Under the pieces are notes generated by a model. The model did not search any database, was not told the origin of the DNA, and was given only the letters and a program-made list of their open reading frames with translations. Shown piece by piece: positions 55,233 through 63,108 of a stretch of 64,000 nucleotides of DNA. A program made the position numbers and the translations under genes. Origin of the DNA: Agromyces subbeticus DSM 16689 (GTDB lineage: Bacteria; Actinomycetota; Actinomycetes; Actinomycetales; Microbacteriaceae); assembly GCF_000421565.1 (NCBI RefSeq), contig NZ_ATXG01000006.1, forward strand, positions 124,001 to 188,000. The letters are read 5' to 3'. How positions within the stretch are numbered: the first letter of the stretch is position 1; each line of letters starts with the position of its first letter.

Positions 55233-57104
55233 ATGGCCGATGACCCGGTGAAGCAAGCGCAAGATGCCGCCGCGGCGGCGGCCGAGGCGGCGGAGGAACT
55301 GCAGGCGCAAGCCGCCGAAGCCGTCAGGAAGGCCGAAGAGGCGGCGGCGCTCGCGAAAGCCGCGGCCGAGTCCGCAGCAGCAGCGGATGCCGCGGCTGAC
55401 GCCGCACCCACATCGCCCGGGCCACCCGCTGCCGACGCTGCACCCGCAGCCGCGGCATCCGCCGGCCCGCTCGACCAGGCCGGGGTCGACGCCATTCGCG
55501 CGGGGTACGCCATCGAGGGTCGAGCCCTCGAGATCGGTGCGCTCGTCAACGGCGAGGCACTGCCCGACGTGCCCGTGCGCATTCCGCTCGCGATGACGAA
55601 CCGCCACGGGCTCGTCGCCGGCGCGACCGGCACGGGCAAGACCCGCACCCTGCAAGTGCTGGCCGAGCAGCTCTCGGCGCACGGCGTCGCGGTGTTCGCG
55701 GCCGACATCAAGGGCGATCTCTCGGGCATCGCGACGCCCGGAGAGGGCAACGAGAAGCTGCTCGCGCGCACCCAGGGCATCGGGCAGGAGTGGACCCCCG
55801 CGAGCTTCCCGACCGAGTTCTTCTCGCTCGGTGGCGTCGGTCGGGGAGTGCCGATTCGCGCGACCATCTCGGGCTTCGGCCCGCTGCTGCTCGCCAAGGC
55901 GCTCGGCCTGAACGAGACGCAGGAGTCGAGCCTCGGCCTCGTCTTCCACTACGCGAACGCGAACAACCTCGCCCTGCTCGATCTCGACGACCTGCGCGCC
56001 GTGCTCGCCTACCTCGTGAGCGATGAGGGCAAGCCCGAGCTCGAGGGGCTCGGCGGGCTGTCGAAGGCGACCGTCGGGGTGATCCTCCGCGAGCTCATCA
56101 CCTTCGCCGACCAGGGCGCCGACGTGTTCTTCGGCGAACCCGAGATCGACACGGCCGAGTTCCTGCGCGTGGCATCCGACGGCCGTGGCGTCATCAGCCT
56201 GCTCGAAGTGCCGGGCGTGGCCGACAAGCCGGCGCTCTACTCGACGTTCCTGATGTGGCTGCTCGCCGACCTCTTCACCGATCTTCCCGAGGTCGGCGAC
56301 CTCGAGCAGCCGAAGCTCGTGTTCTTCTTCGACGAGGCGCACCTGCTCTTCACGGATGCCTCGAAGGACTTCCTCGCGCAGATCACGCAGACCGTGCGGC
56401 TCATCCGCTCGAAGGGCGTCGGCGTCTTCTTCGTCACGCAGACGCCGAAAGACGTGCCCGCCGACGTGCTCGCCCAGCTCGGCTCGCGCATTCAGCACCA
56501 GTTGCGCGCCTTCACGCCTGACGATGCGAAGGCGTTGCGCGCGACCGTCTCGACGTATCCGCGATCGGGGTACGACCTCGAAGAGACCCTCACGATGCTC
56601 GGCACGGGCGAGGCGATCGTCACGGTGATGAACGAGAAGGGCGCGCCGAGCCCCGTCGCGTGGACGCGGCTGCGCGCCCCGCAGGCCTCGATGTCGCCGT
56701 CGCCGGATGCCGCGATCGACGCAGCCGTGGCAGCATCGCCACTGCTCGCCAAGTACGGCACCGGCATCGACCGCGAGTCGGCGCACGAGATCCTCACGAC
56801 GAAACTCGCGGATGCCGCGGCGAAGGTCGACGCCGAAGAGGCTGCCGCCGCGAAGGCGAAGGCCGACGCCGAGTTCGAGAAGATGCGGGCGAAGATCCAG
56901 GCGGATGCCGCGAAGGCCGACCGGAAGGCGCAGGCCGAGTACGACCGGCTGATGAAGCAGACGTCGGGCACCTCGCGGTCGCGCTCCCGCTCGTCGCAGT
57001 CGAAGGAGCGGTCGGCGCTCGAGCAGGTGCTCGGCTCGAAGTCGACGCAGCGGGTGCTGACGAACGTCATCACCGGCATCTTCGGCATGGCCAAGCGCCG
57101 CTGA
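55233..57104 (+). CDS. HerA-like ATPase/helicase (DUF853)
   Basis: 623 residues from ATG 55233. The first 80 residues are an Ala/Glu-rich predicted coiled coil (AAAAAEAAEELQAQAAEAVR), followed by ATPase motifs: Walker A VAGATGTGKTRTLQ, Walker B LVFFFDEAHLLF, sensor FFVTQTPKDVP. A C-terminal coiled coil rich in Ala/Lys/Glu (AAKVDAEEAAAAKAKADAEF) ends in a basic tail. DUF853 proteins are hexameric HerA/FtsK-like DNA-translocase relatives of unknown function. It carries at least six copies of the GGATGCC word. Confidence 0.88.
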   Translation: MADDPVKQAQDAAAAAAEAAEELQAQAAEAVRKAEEAAALAKAAAESAAAADAAADAAPTSPGPPAADAAPAAAASAGPLDQAGVDAIRAGYAIEGRALEIGALVNGEALPDVPVRIPLAMTNRHGLVAGATGTGKTRTLQVLAEQLSAHGVAVFAADIKGDLSGIATPGEGNEKLLARTQGIGQEWTPASFPTEFFSLGGVGRGVPIRATISGFGPLLLAKALGLNETQESSLGLVFHYANANNLALLDLDDLRAVLAYLVSDEGKPELEGLGGLSKATVGVILRELITFADQGADVFFGEPEIDTAEFLRVASDGRGVISLLEVPGVADKPALYSTFLMWLLADLFTDLPEVGDLEQPKLVFFFDEAHLLFTDASKDFLAQITQTVRLIRSKGVGVFFVTQTPKDVPADVLAQLGSRIQHQLRAFTPDDAKALRATVSTYPRSGYDLEETLTMLGTGEAIVTVMNEKGAPSPVAWTRLRAPQASMSPSPDAAIDAAVAASPLLAKYGTGIDRESAHEILTTKLADAAAKVDAEEAAAAKAKADAEFEKMRAKIQADAAKADRKAQAEYDRLMKQTSGTSRSRSRSSQSKERSALEQVLGSKSTQRVLTNVITGIFGMAKRR

Positions 57105-57177
57105 CGTTCCTTGGCTGGTGAGGAGGCGCGCCAGCGCCGTCTCGAAACCCGCGCCGAGCATGCGCGAGGATGGTCGA

Positions 57178-57828
57178 GTGCCAGACATCCGCCCATATCG
57201 CCCGGCCGACCGTGACCAGGTCGCCCGCATCTGCCTGTTGACCGCGGCCGGTGGCGGGGATGCCACGGGCGTCTACTCCGATGACACGCTGATGCCCGAG
57301 GTCTTCGCCCTGCCGTACGTCGACTACGCGCCGGAGCTCGCCTTCGTCGTGGCCGATGGCGAGCGGGTGCTCGGCTACGTCATCGGCGTGGCCGACACGG
57401 CCGCCTTCGTCGAGTGGTGGAGACGCGAGTGGTCGCCGGGCTTCGCCGCGCGGCATCCGTCGCCTGGCGCGCCGACCGGGCGCAACCCGGCGTTCACCGA
57501 GGCCGAACTCGTCGAGGCCGGCACCTCTCCCGAGCGCATGCTCATCGACGAGCTCGGTGACTACCCGGCGCACCTGCACATCGACCTGCTGCCCGAGTTG
57601 CAGGGGCAGGGCTTCGGCCGGCGCCTCATCGACACGCTTCGCGCTGCGCTCGCGGCTCGCGGCGTGCCCGCCGTGCACCTCGGCATGGACGCCGCGAACA
57701 CCGGGGCACGGGCATTCTATGACCGGCTCGGGTTCCACGAACTGCCCTCGAGCACACTTCGTTCGCCGTTGCTCGGCATCGCGACGGATGCGCCGAGTGC
57801 GGCCGGCTCGACCGACCTCAGAAGCTGA
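57178..57828 (+). CDS. GNAT-family N-acetyltransferase
   Basis: 216 residues from a GTG with GAGGA 7 bases upstream. Typical GNAT motifs: DIRPYRPADRDQVARICLLT, the acetyl-CoA loop LPELQGQGFGRRLIDTLRAA, and the C-terminal VHLGMDAANTGARAFYDRLGF. An insertion of about 25 residues around EWWRREWSPGF is typical of O-GlcNAcase-associated acetyltransferase-like members. Substrate unknown. Its 3' end overlaps the convergent membrane-protein gene by 11 bases. Confidence 0.85.
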   Translation: MPDIRPYRPADRDQVARICLLTAAGGGDATGVYSDDTLMPEVFALPYVDYAPELAFVVADGERVLGYVIGVADTAAFVEWWRREWSPGFAARHPSPGAPTGRNPAFTEAELVEAGTSPERMLIDELGDYPAHLHIDLLPELQGQGFGRRLIDTLRAALAARGVPAVHLGMDAANTGARAFYDRLGFHELPSSTLRSPLLGIATDAPSAAGSTDLRS

Positions 57829-58426
57829 GCGAGCGCCGCTCGAACCAGTAGAGCAGACGCGGGTTGGCCTCGCGGAGCTCTGACAGCGTCATCGGCTCGG
57901 CTCCGACCGTCTCCTCGACGCCGAGCACTTCGGCGACCTGATCCATCGTCGGTTCGTCCCAGAACCGGCCGCGCATGCGGAAGGCGCCGCGACCGGTGCG
58001 TTCGACGACGAAGAGCTCCTGGGTCGTGTCGAGACTGTTCGACCGGTAGAGGTTCACCCGCAGCACGCCGGCGACATCGCGCGAGGCGACCGTCGAGACG
58101 CCACCGAAGAATCCACGCTCGACGATGCCGTAGCGGCTGATCGATGCGCGCGAGCGCCGATAGCCGATCCAGGCGGCGAGAATCAACAACGTGATGGCTG
58201 CGCCCGTCGCCGCGACGATCGGCCAGGCGTCGCGAGTGCCGAGCAGCCAGAGTTCCGCGGCCAGCAACGGCAGGGCGAGCGTCGCGACGGGGAGACCGAT
58301 GCTCCACCCGAGGGTGCGACGGGGCCTCAGGGTCTGCACCCTGAGGCCGTCGCCCCTTACTGCCGCCGCTCCGATGGAGGAGCCCCCTGCGTCCCCACTC
58401 CTCTTTTCCATCGCCGCCGCTGACAT
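57818..58426 (-). CDS. Membrane protein with PH-like domain
   Basis: 202 residues (start at 58411 also possible). Two membrane segments at about 40-60 and 68-88 are followed by a soluble part beginning ASISRYGIVERGFFGGVSTV that resembles bacterial PH (bPH2) domains, with an acidic C-terminus. No specific function recognised. It overlaps the convergent GNAT gene by 11 bases. Confidence 0.6.
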   Translation of the reverse strand: MSAAAMEKRSGDAGGSSIGAAAVRGDGLRVQTLRPRRTLGWSIGLPVATLALPLLAAELWLLGTRDAWPIVAATGAAITLLILAAWIGYRRSRASISRYGIVERGFFGGVSTVASRDVAGVLRVNLYRSNSLDTTQELFVVERTGRGAFRMRGRFWDEPTMDQVAEVLGVEETVGAEPMTLSELREANPRLLYWFERRSLSF

Positions 58427-58518
58427 CTCTCACATCATGGGTTGCGAGCCGACATATGCGCTATTCCGCATTAATGAGGACATGCGCCAGAACCGCAGAG
58501 CGGATAGGCGCAAACACG

Positions 58519-58545
58519 AACGGCCCCGGTGAGACCGGGGCCGTT
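58519..58545 (-). terminator. Terminator of tRNA-Ser
   Basis: Perfect 11-bp stem AACGGCCCCGG/CCGGGGCCGTT with a 5-base loop, located 8 bases past the tRNA 3' end in the direction of transcription and followed on the minus strand by TTCGTGTTTG. Confidence 0.8.
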
Positions 58546-58553
58546 CATACCTG

Positions 58554-58638
58554 CGGAGGATGGGGGATTCGAACCCCCGAGGGCTTGCACCCAACACGCT
58601 TTCCAAGCGTGCGCCATAGGCCACTAGGCGAATCCTCC
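58554..58638 (-). tRNA. tRNA-Ser (anticodon GGA)
   Basis: 85 bases. On the minus strand the acceptor stem GGAGGAT pairs with ATCCTCC, discriminator G73; the anticodon loop TTGGAAA carries GGA (58604-58602) on the stem ACGC/GCGT; a long variable arm (GGGTGCAAGCCC) and the T-arm GGGGGTTCGAATCCCCC mark a class II serine tRNA. The CCA end is not encoded. Reads UCC/UCU codons. Confidence 0.97.
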
Positions 58639-58642
58639 CGGG

Positions 58643-58731
58643 GACTCCTCACGCACCCGCCAGAGCCCGGTTACCCTTGCTGCGTTTCCGCCCTGGGGGA
58701 GTTGGCCTGGATGGCGCCACGTGAGGAGCCG
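58643..58731 (-). ncRNA. ffs: Signal recognition particle RNA, small bacterial type (4.5S)
   Basis: Minus-strand hairpin with closing stem CTCCTCACG (58728-58720) / CGTGAGGAG (58653-58645) and the conserved domain IV apex CAGGGCGGAAACGCAGCA (GGAA tetraloop and AGCA asymmetric loop that bind Ffh). It lies 5 bases upstream of tRNA-Ser on the same strand, an arrangement common in Micrococcales. Ends are approximate by a few bases. Confidence 0.88.
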
Positions 58732-58829
58732 GAGACAGTCTACCCGAGCCCGAGCGGCCTCTCGGACCGCGGCGCCTTCGAGGCCGGATGCCGCGGCGTC
58801 ATGGCTTTGCGTGGCTCGAACGCGTACGG

Positions 58830-58903
58830 AACTCCGGAGATCCGGCGCGCCACGCCGGGGACCGGATGCCATGTGCGGCGTGTCGCGCCGAATCTCCGGA
58901 GTT
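58830..58903. terminator. 27-bp near-perfect inverted repeat after the epimerase gene
   Basis: Arms 58830-58856 and 58877-58903 pair at 25 of 27 positions (outer part AACTCCGGAGAT/ATCTCCGGAGTT) around a 20-base loop containing GGATGCC. It is 17 bases past the end of the minus-strand epimerase gene, fitting a terminator without T-run or a dispersed palindromic element. Confidence 0.6.
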
Positions 58904-58919
58904 GTGCACGCAGATGGGC

Positions 58920-59873
58920 TCAGGTTGCCCCGGCGGCGCGCGCCGCGAGGTACGCGTCGAAGGCCTCGCGGCTCGTCATGGCCGGCGTGTACCCCAGCAC
59001 CGACTTCAGCCGGGTGTTGTCGAGCACAGGCCGGTATCGCAGAAACGCGACGCGCTCGGGACCGTGCACTGTGAGCCTCAGCGCATGACCGATGCGCAGG
59101 GCGAAGGTCAGCAGCGACGGCGCGACGGTGAGCGTGCGCTTGCCGAGCGCGTCGGCGATCTCGTGTACGGTCACGCGGCCGTCGCCGGCCACATTGAACG
59201 CCCCGGTCACGTCGCCGGTTGCGCCGCGCACGATCACGCCGACGACGTCGTCGACCCAGATGAAGACGAACGGGCTCTCGGAGCCTCGGATCGCGAGGAT
59301 GCGCGGGCCGTTCCAGAGCGCCGTGATCTGATTCGCGACCGTCGGCCCCAGAATCGTGCCGATGCGCAGCACGACTTGCCCGAGGGCGGGATGGGCGACG
59401 CGATAGCCCGCGAGCATCTCTTCGACGAGGCGCTTGTGCCGCGAGTAGCTGAACTCCTCGTTGCCGCGAATGATATCGGTCTCGATGAGCCACTCGGGGT
59501 TGTCGGCGTGATAGCCGTATGCCGCGCCAGACGACGACACGACGATGCGGGTCACGCCGAAGGCGACGGCCGCGTCGAGCACGTTGCGCGTCCCCTCGAC
59601 ATCGACCCGGTACTCGAGCTCTTCGCTCAGGCCGCCGGGGTTCACGATGGCCGCGAGGTGCACGATCGTGTCGATGCGGTGGCGGCCGACGATCGCGGCG
59701 ACGGCGCCGGCATCGGTGACGTCGCACGGTTCGAGCACGACGCCCGCGGGCACGGATGCCGGTGCACGCACGTCTGCCGACACGACGACGTCGACCTCGG
59801 GGTGCCGGGCGAGCGCACGCACTGCGCTGGATCCGAGGAAACCGGCTCCGCCCGTGACGAGCACGCGCCTCAT
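58920..59873 (-). CDS. NAD-dependent epimerase/dehydratase (extended SDR)
   Basis: 317 residues. NAD loop VLVTGGAGFLGSSAVRAL, HLAAIVNPGG, and the active-site Tyr-x3-Lys in FSYSRHKRLVEEM. It has SSSGAAYG as the catalytic Ser segment. Extended SDRs act on nucleotide sugars or on small aldehydes/ketones; the substrate is unknown. Its ATG overlaps the BASS transporter stop by 4 bases; it is third in a minus-strand FMO-BASS-SDR operon, so oxidation of an imported compound is plausible. Confidence 0.87.
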   Translation of the reverse strand: MRRVLVTGGAGFLGSSAVRALARHPEVDVVVSADVRAPASVPAGVVLEPCDVTDAGAVAAIVGRHRIDTIVHLAAIVNPGGLSEELEYRVDVEGTRNVLDAAVAFGVTRIVVSSSGAAYGYHADNPEWLIETDIIRGNEEFSYSRHKRLVEEMLAGYRVAHPALGQVVLRIGTILGPTVANQITALWNGPRILAIRGSESPFVFIWVDDVVGVIVRGATGDVTGAFNVAGDGRVTVHEIADALGKRTLTVAPSLLTFALRIGHALRLTVHGPERVAFLRYRPVLDNTRLKSVLGYTPAMTSREAFDAYLAARAAGAT

Positions 59874-60856
59874 GCGACGGGCCCGGGCTTGCTCGCAGCC
59901 GCTCCACCGGGAGCCGCCGGAGCTGCGGCCGCCGGCGAGTTCGCCGTCGTCGCGGCATCCGCTCGCTTGGAATGCCTCGCCCAGAGCGTCGCGAGGGTGA
60001 GCCCGGCGATGATGTCCCAGATGCCCCACCAGCCGGCGACGATCGCCATGCCGCCGAGCCCGCCGAAGAACGCGAAGACGAGCCCGAGCCCGAGGCCCGC
60101 ATTTCGGATGCCGACCTCGAACGTGATGGCCTTGCGGTCGCGCACCCCGAGGCCGCCGACGCGCGCGCTCGCGTAGCCGAGCCCGAGGGCGACGGCATCG
60201 TGCAGGAACACCGCGAGCAGCACGACCCCGATGAACGCCATGAAGATCGCCCAGTTGCCGATGAGCGCCGCGGCGATGAACCCGACGAGGCCGATGAGGC
60301 TCACCCAGCGCGCGTACGGCTGCACGCGCGACGCGAACCTCGGCCAGCGGGCTCGAATGAGAAGGCCGGCGAAGAACGGCAGCCCGATGATGAGGAAGAT
60401 CTCGAGCAGCATCTGCCAGCCGTCGAGGCTCACGGCGCGCACGAGGTCGCCCGCAGTCGGGTGCAACCCGCCCCAGAACGCCAGGCTCAGCGGCAGCAGG
60501 AAGATGTAGATGACGTTCGCCACCGCCGTCATCGAGACCGACAGCGCGACGTTGCCGCCGGAGCGGTAGGTGAGCACTTGCGAGATGTTGCCGGGCGGGC
60601 AGCACGCCACGAGGATCATGCCGAGCGCGATCGACGCCTGCACGTTCAAGAGCAGTGTGAGCCCGAAGGTGACCGCGGGCAGCAACAGGATCTGCGCCGC
60701 CAGGGCGATGAGCATCGCCTTCGGCGCTCTCGCCACGGCCCTGAAGTCGGATGGCGCGGTGTCGAGCGCGATGCCGAACATGATGAGCCCGAGCACCACG
60801 TTCAGGGCGATCAGCGAGCCGGGGGTGAAGTTGAGCACGACCTCGTCGATGTTCAC
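59870..60856 (-). CDS. Bile acid:sodium symporter family (BASS) transporter
   Basis: 328 residues from a GTG that overlaps the FMO stop by 4 bases. About nine or ten membrane segments; family motifs GIALDTAPSDFRAVARAPKA, LVACCPPGNISQVLTYRSGG and FEVGIRNAGLGLGLVFAFFGG. Family members carry bile acids, organic acids or pyruvate-type compounds with sodium. A 30-residue Ala/Pro-rich C-terminal tail is extra. Confidence 0.87.
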   Translation of the reverse strand: MNIDEVVLNFTPGSLIALNVVLGLIMFGIALDTAPSDFRAVARAPKAMLIALAAQILLLPAVTFGLTLLLNVQASIALGMILVACCPPGNISQVLTYRSGGNVALSVSMTAVANVIYIFLLPLSLAFWGGLHPTAGDLVRAVSLDGWQMLLEIFLIIGLPFFAGLLIRARWPRFASRVQPYARWVSLIGLVGFIAAALIGNWAIFMAFIGVVLLAVFLHDAVALGLGYASARVGGLGVRDRKAITFEVGIRNAGLGLGLVFAFFGGLGGMAIVAGWWGIWDIIAGLTLATLWARHSKRADAATTANSPAAAAPAAPGGAAASKPGPVA

Positions 60857-62262
60857 GCGCGGCCGCCTTCGTCGGGAGTCGAGGTTGCCGCCGGTGTCGA
60901 GGAGACGAGTGCGGCGGATGAGGCGCGGGAGGCGGTGCCCTGCCCTGCGGCCGCCGGCAGCGTGGCGAGCAGCCGCTTCATCGTGCGCCGATAGGCGTCT
61001 TTGTTCACGTAGTACGACATGCGGTCGAGCCCGAGGTAGCGGTAGCCGCCGGTCAGGTCGGGCCACGGGTCATCCGCTCGCCGTCTGAAGCGAGTGGCGT
61101 GCTCGGGTGCTTCGGCGTCGGCGGCGAGGTAGGCGGCGATGAGCTCGGCCTGCTCGTAGCGGCCCTGCCAGCCGATGCCGGAGGCCTCGATCATGCCGAG
61201 CACGTAGAGGCCGTTGAACGACGGCGGGAAGATGTTGAGGAAGAGCCGGGGCGAGGCCGTCGTCCAGTTCAGGTGGGCCCGGTCGACGAAGGGATAGTCG
61301 AGCGTGTACCCGGTGGCGAGCATGATCAGGTCGTAGGCGCCCGACGAGCCGTCTGCGAAGTGCACGGTCGACCCATCGAAGCGATCGATGTCGGGCACGA
61401 CCCGCAGGTCGCCCTGGCCGAGGTGGTTCAGCACCATCGTGTTCACGATCGGGTGCGACTCGTAGATTCTGTAGTCGGGCTTCGGGAACCCGAACCTCAC
61501 GGGGTCGCCCGTGAACGCCCGCAGCACGCGCGCGTCGATGAACTGCTTGATGCGCGCCGGCAGCGGCCGCCCCTGGTTCAGGGTGTCCGACGGCCGGCCG
61601 AACAGGTAGCGGGGCACGAAGTAGTAGCCGCGCCGCACGCTGAGGTCGACGGATGCCGCGTGGTGCACGGCATCGACGGCGATGTCACATCCGGAGTTGC
61701 CGGCGCCGATCACCAGCACCCGCTTGCCGTCGAACACCTTCGCCGACTTGTAGGCGCTCGTGTGCATGATCTCGCCCGTGAAGGTGCCGCGGAAGCTCGG
61801 CACCTTCGGCTCGGCGAGTGTGCCGTTCGCAAGGATCACGCCCGAGTAGTCGCTCGTGGTGGTCTCGCCGTCGGCCGTGACGACGGTCACCCGCCAACCG
61901 GGCGCTCGCGAGCCGTCGCCACCCTTGCCGGGCAACGGCGAGACATCCGTCACCCTCGTCTCCAAGCGGAACCGCTCACGCAGGCCGAAGGCGTCGGCGT
62001 ACGCGCGGAAGTAGTCGAGCAGCTCGCGGTGACTCGGGTAGTCGGCGGTCGAGGTCATCGGGAACTCGGCGAACTCGGTCGTCGTGCGGCTCGAGATGAG
62101 GTGCGCCGACTCGTACATCGTCGATCGCGGGTTGTCGATGTTCCAGAGGCCGCCGACGTCGGGGCCGGCTTCGAAGCCGTCGAAGGGGATGCCCGCGAGG
62201 CTGAGCGCTCGCGCGCCGGCGAGTCCTGACGGGCCCGCTCCGATGAGGGCGATGCGATTCAC
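60853..62262 (-). CDS. Flavin-containing monooxygenase (FMO)
   Basis: 469 residues from a GTG with AGGAG 5 bases upstream. FAD loop IALIGAGPSGLAGARAL, the FMO identifying motif FTGEIMHTSAY, the NADPH loop VLVIGAGNSGCDIAVDA, and LMLATGYTLDYPF. It inserts one oxygen from O2 into N, S or carbonyl groups of a small substrate. First gene of an operon with a transporter and an SDR enzyme, both translationally coupled. Confidence 0.9.
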   Translation of the reverse strand: MNRIALIGAGPSGLAGARALSLAGIPFDGFEAGPDVGGLWNIDNPRSTMYESAHLISSRTTTEFAEFPMTSTADYPSHRELLDYFRAYADAFGLRERFRLETRVTDVSPLPGKGGDGSRAPGWRVTVVTADGETTTSDYSGVILANGTLAEPKVPSFRGTFTGEIMHTSAYKSAKVFDGKRVLVIGAGNSGCDIAVDAVHHAASVDLSVRRGYYFVPRYLFGRPSDTLNQGRPLPARIKQFIDARVLRAFTGDPVRFGFPKPDYRIYESHPIVNTMVLNHLGQGDLRVVPDIDRFDGSTVHFADGSSGAYDLIMLATGYTLDYPFVDRAHLNWTTASPRLFLNIFPPSFNGLYVLGMIEASGIGWQGRYEQAELIAAYLAADAEAPEHATRFRRRADDPWPDLTGGYRYLGLDRMSYYVNKDAYRRTMKRLLATLPAAAGQGTASRASSAALVSSTPAATSTPDEGGRA

Positions 62263-62376
62263 AGATGCTCCTGGGTGGGGAGATCGCACCGGAAGGGAGT
62301 CGGCGCGGCACGGCGATGTGCCCGATCAGCATAAGCGTCGATGGCAGGAACGGTCGTGTGTTCCTAACATGGGACG

Positions 62377-63099
62377 GTGCCCCGCCTCCTCGCGCTCGCC
62401 GCCTCGCCCCGATCGACGTGGCTGCGTCACCCAGCAGCTACCGCGCTTCGCCTCATGGGCGCCAGCCTCGTGCTGCTCGCACTCGGCATGATGTGGGCCT
62501 CCCGCATCGTCTACCGCGGTGATACGTACGTGAGCGGCCTGGGCGCCGAGGGCGAGGTCACGGCGCTCGCCTTCAACGTCTCGCTCGGCCTGGTGGCCTT
62601 CGGGGGAGCGGCCTCGGCGTTCGGCCTCTGGGGCCTGCGCAGCGGCCGAGGGCTCTTCGGGGCGTGGGCGTTGAGCTCGAGCCTGCTGGCCGCGAGCGTC
62701 ATGTTCGCGGTGGGCGCCGCGGTGCCCTGCAGCTCGGGATGCCCGATTCCGTTCACCGGCGGGTCGACCCCGCAGGACTACGTGCACACGGCGGCCGCGG
62801 TGCTGGGCTTCGCGTTCGCCGGAATCGGCATCGTGCAGAGCGTCGGGCTCGGCCGGGTCTATGCGATGCTCGCCGCGCCGAGCATTCTGTTCGTCATCGC
62901 GGCATCCGCGGCCGGCGGCATCCTGTCGATCGCCGAAGTCGCCACCGGGCTCGGCGGATGGCTCGAACTCATCGCCACCACGGCGGCGCTGCTCTGGCTC
63001 GTCGCCCTCTCGTGGACCACCCAGCACCGGCTCATGATGCCCGCGATCGCCGCCGATCGAGGGGCGATTCCCAGACCGCGCACGATGGCCGCCCAATAG
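62377..63099 (+). CDS. DUF998-type membrane protein
   Basis: 240 residues from a GTG. About six membrane segments; pattern LRLMGASLVLLALGMMW, SGCPIPFTGGSTPQDYVHTAAAVLGFAFAG is typical for DUF998. Function unknown. It is divergent from the FMO gene and followed 9 bases later by pta, with no sign of a functional link. Confidence 0.75.
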   Translation: MPRLLALAASPRSTWLRHPAATALRLMGASLVLLALGMMWASRIVYRGDTYVSGLGAEGEVTALAFNVSLGLVAFGGAASAFGLWGLRSGRGLFGAWALSSSLLAASVMFAVGAAVPCSSGCPIPFTGGSTPQDYVHTAAAVLGFAFAGIGIVQSVGLGRVYAMLAAPSILFVIAASAAGGILSIAEVATGLGGWLELIATTAALLWLVALSWTTQHRLMMPAIAADRGAIPRPRTMAAQ

Positions 63100-63108
63100 G
63101 CTTGAGGC

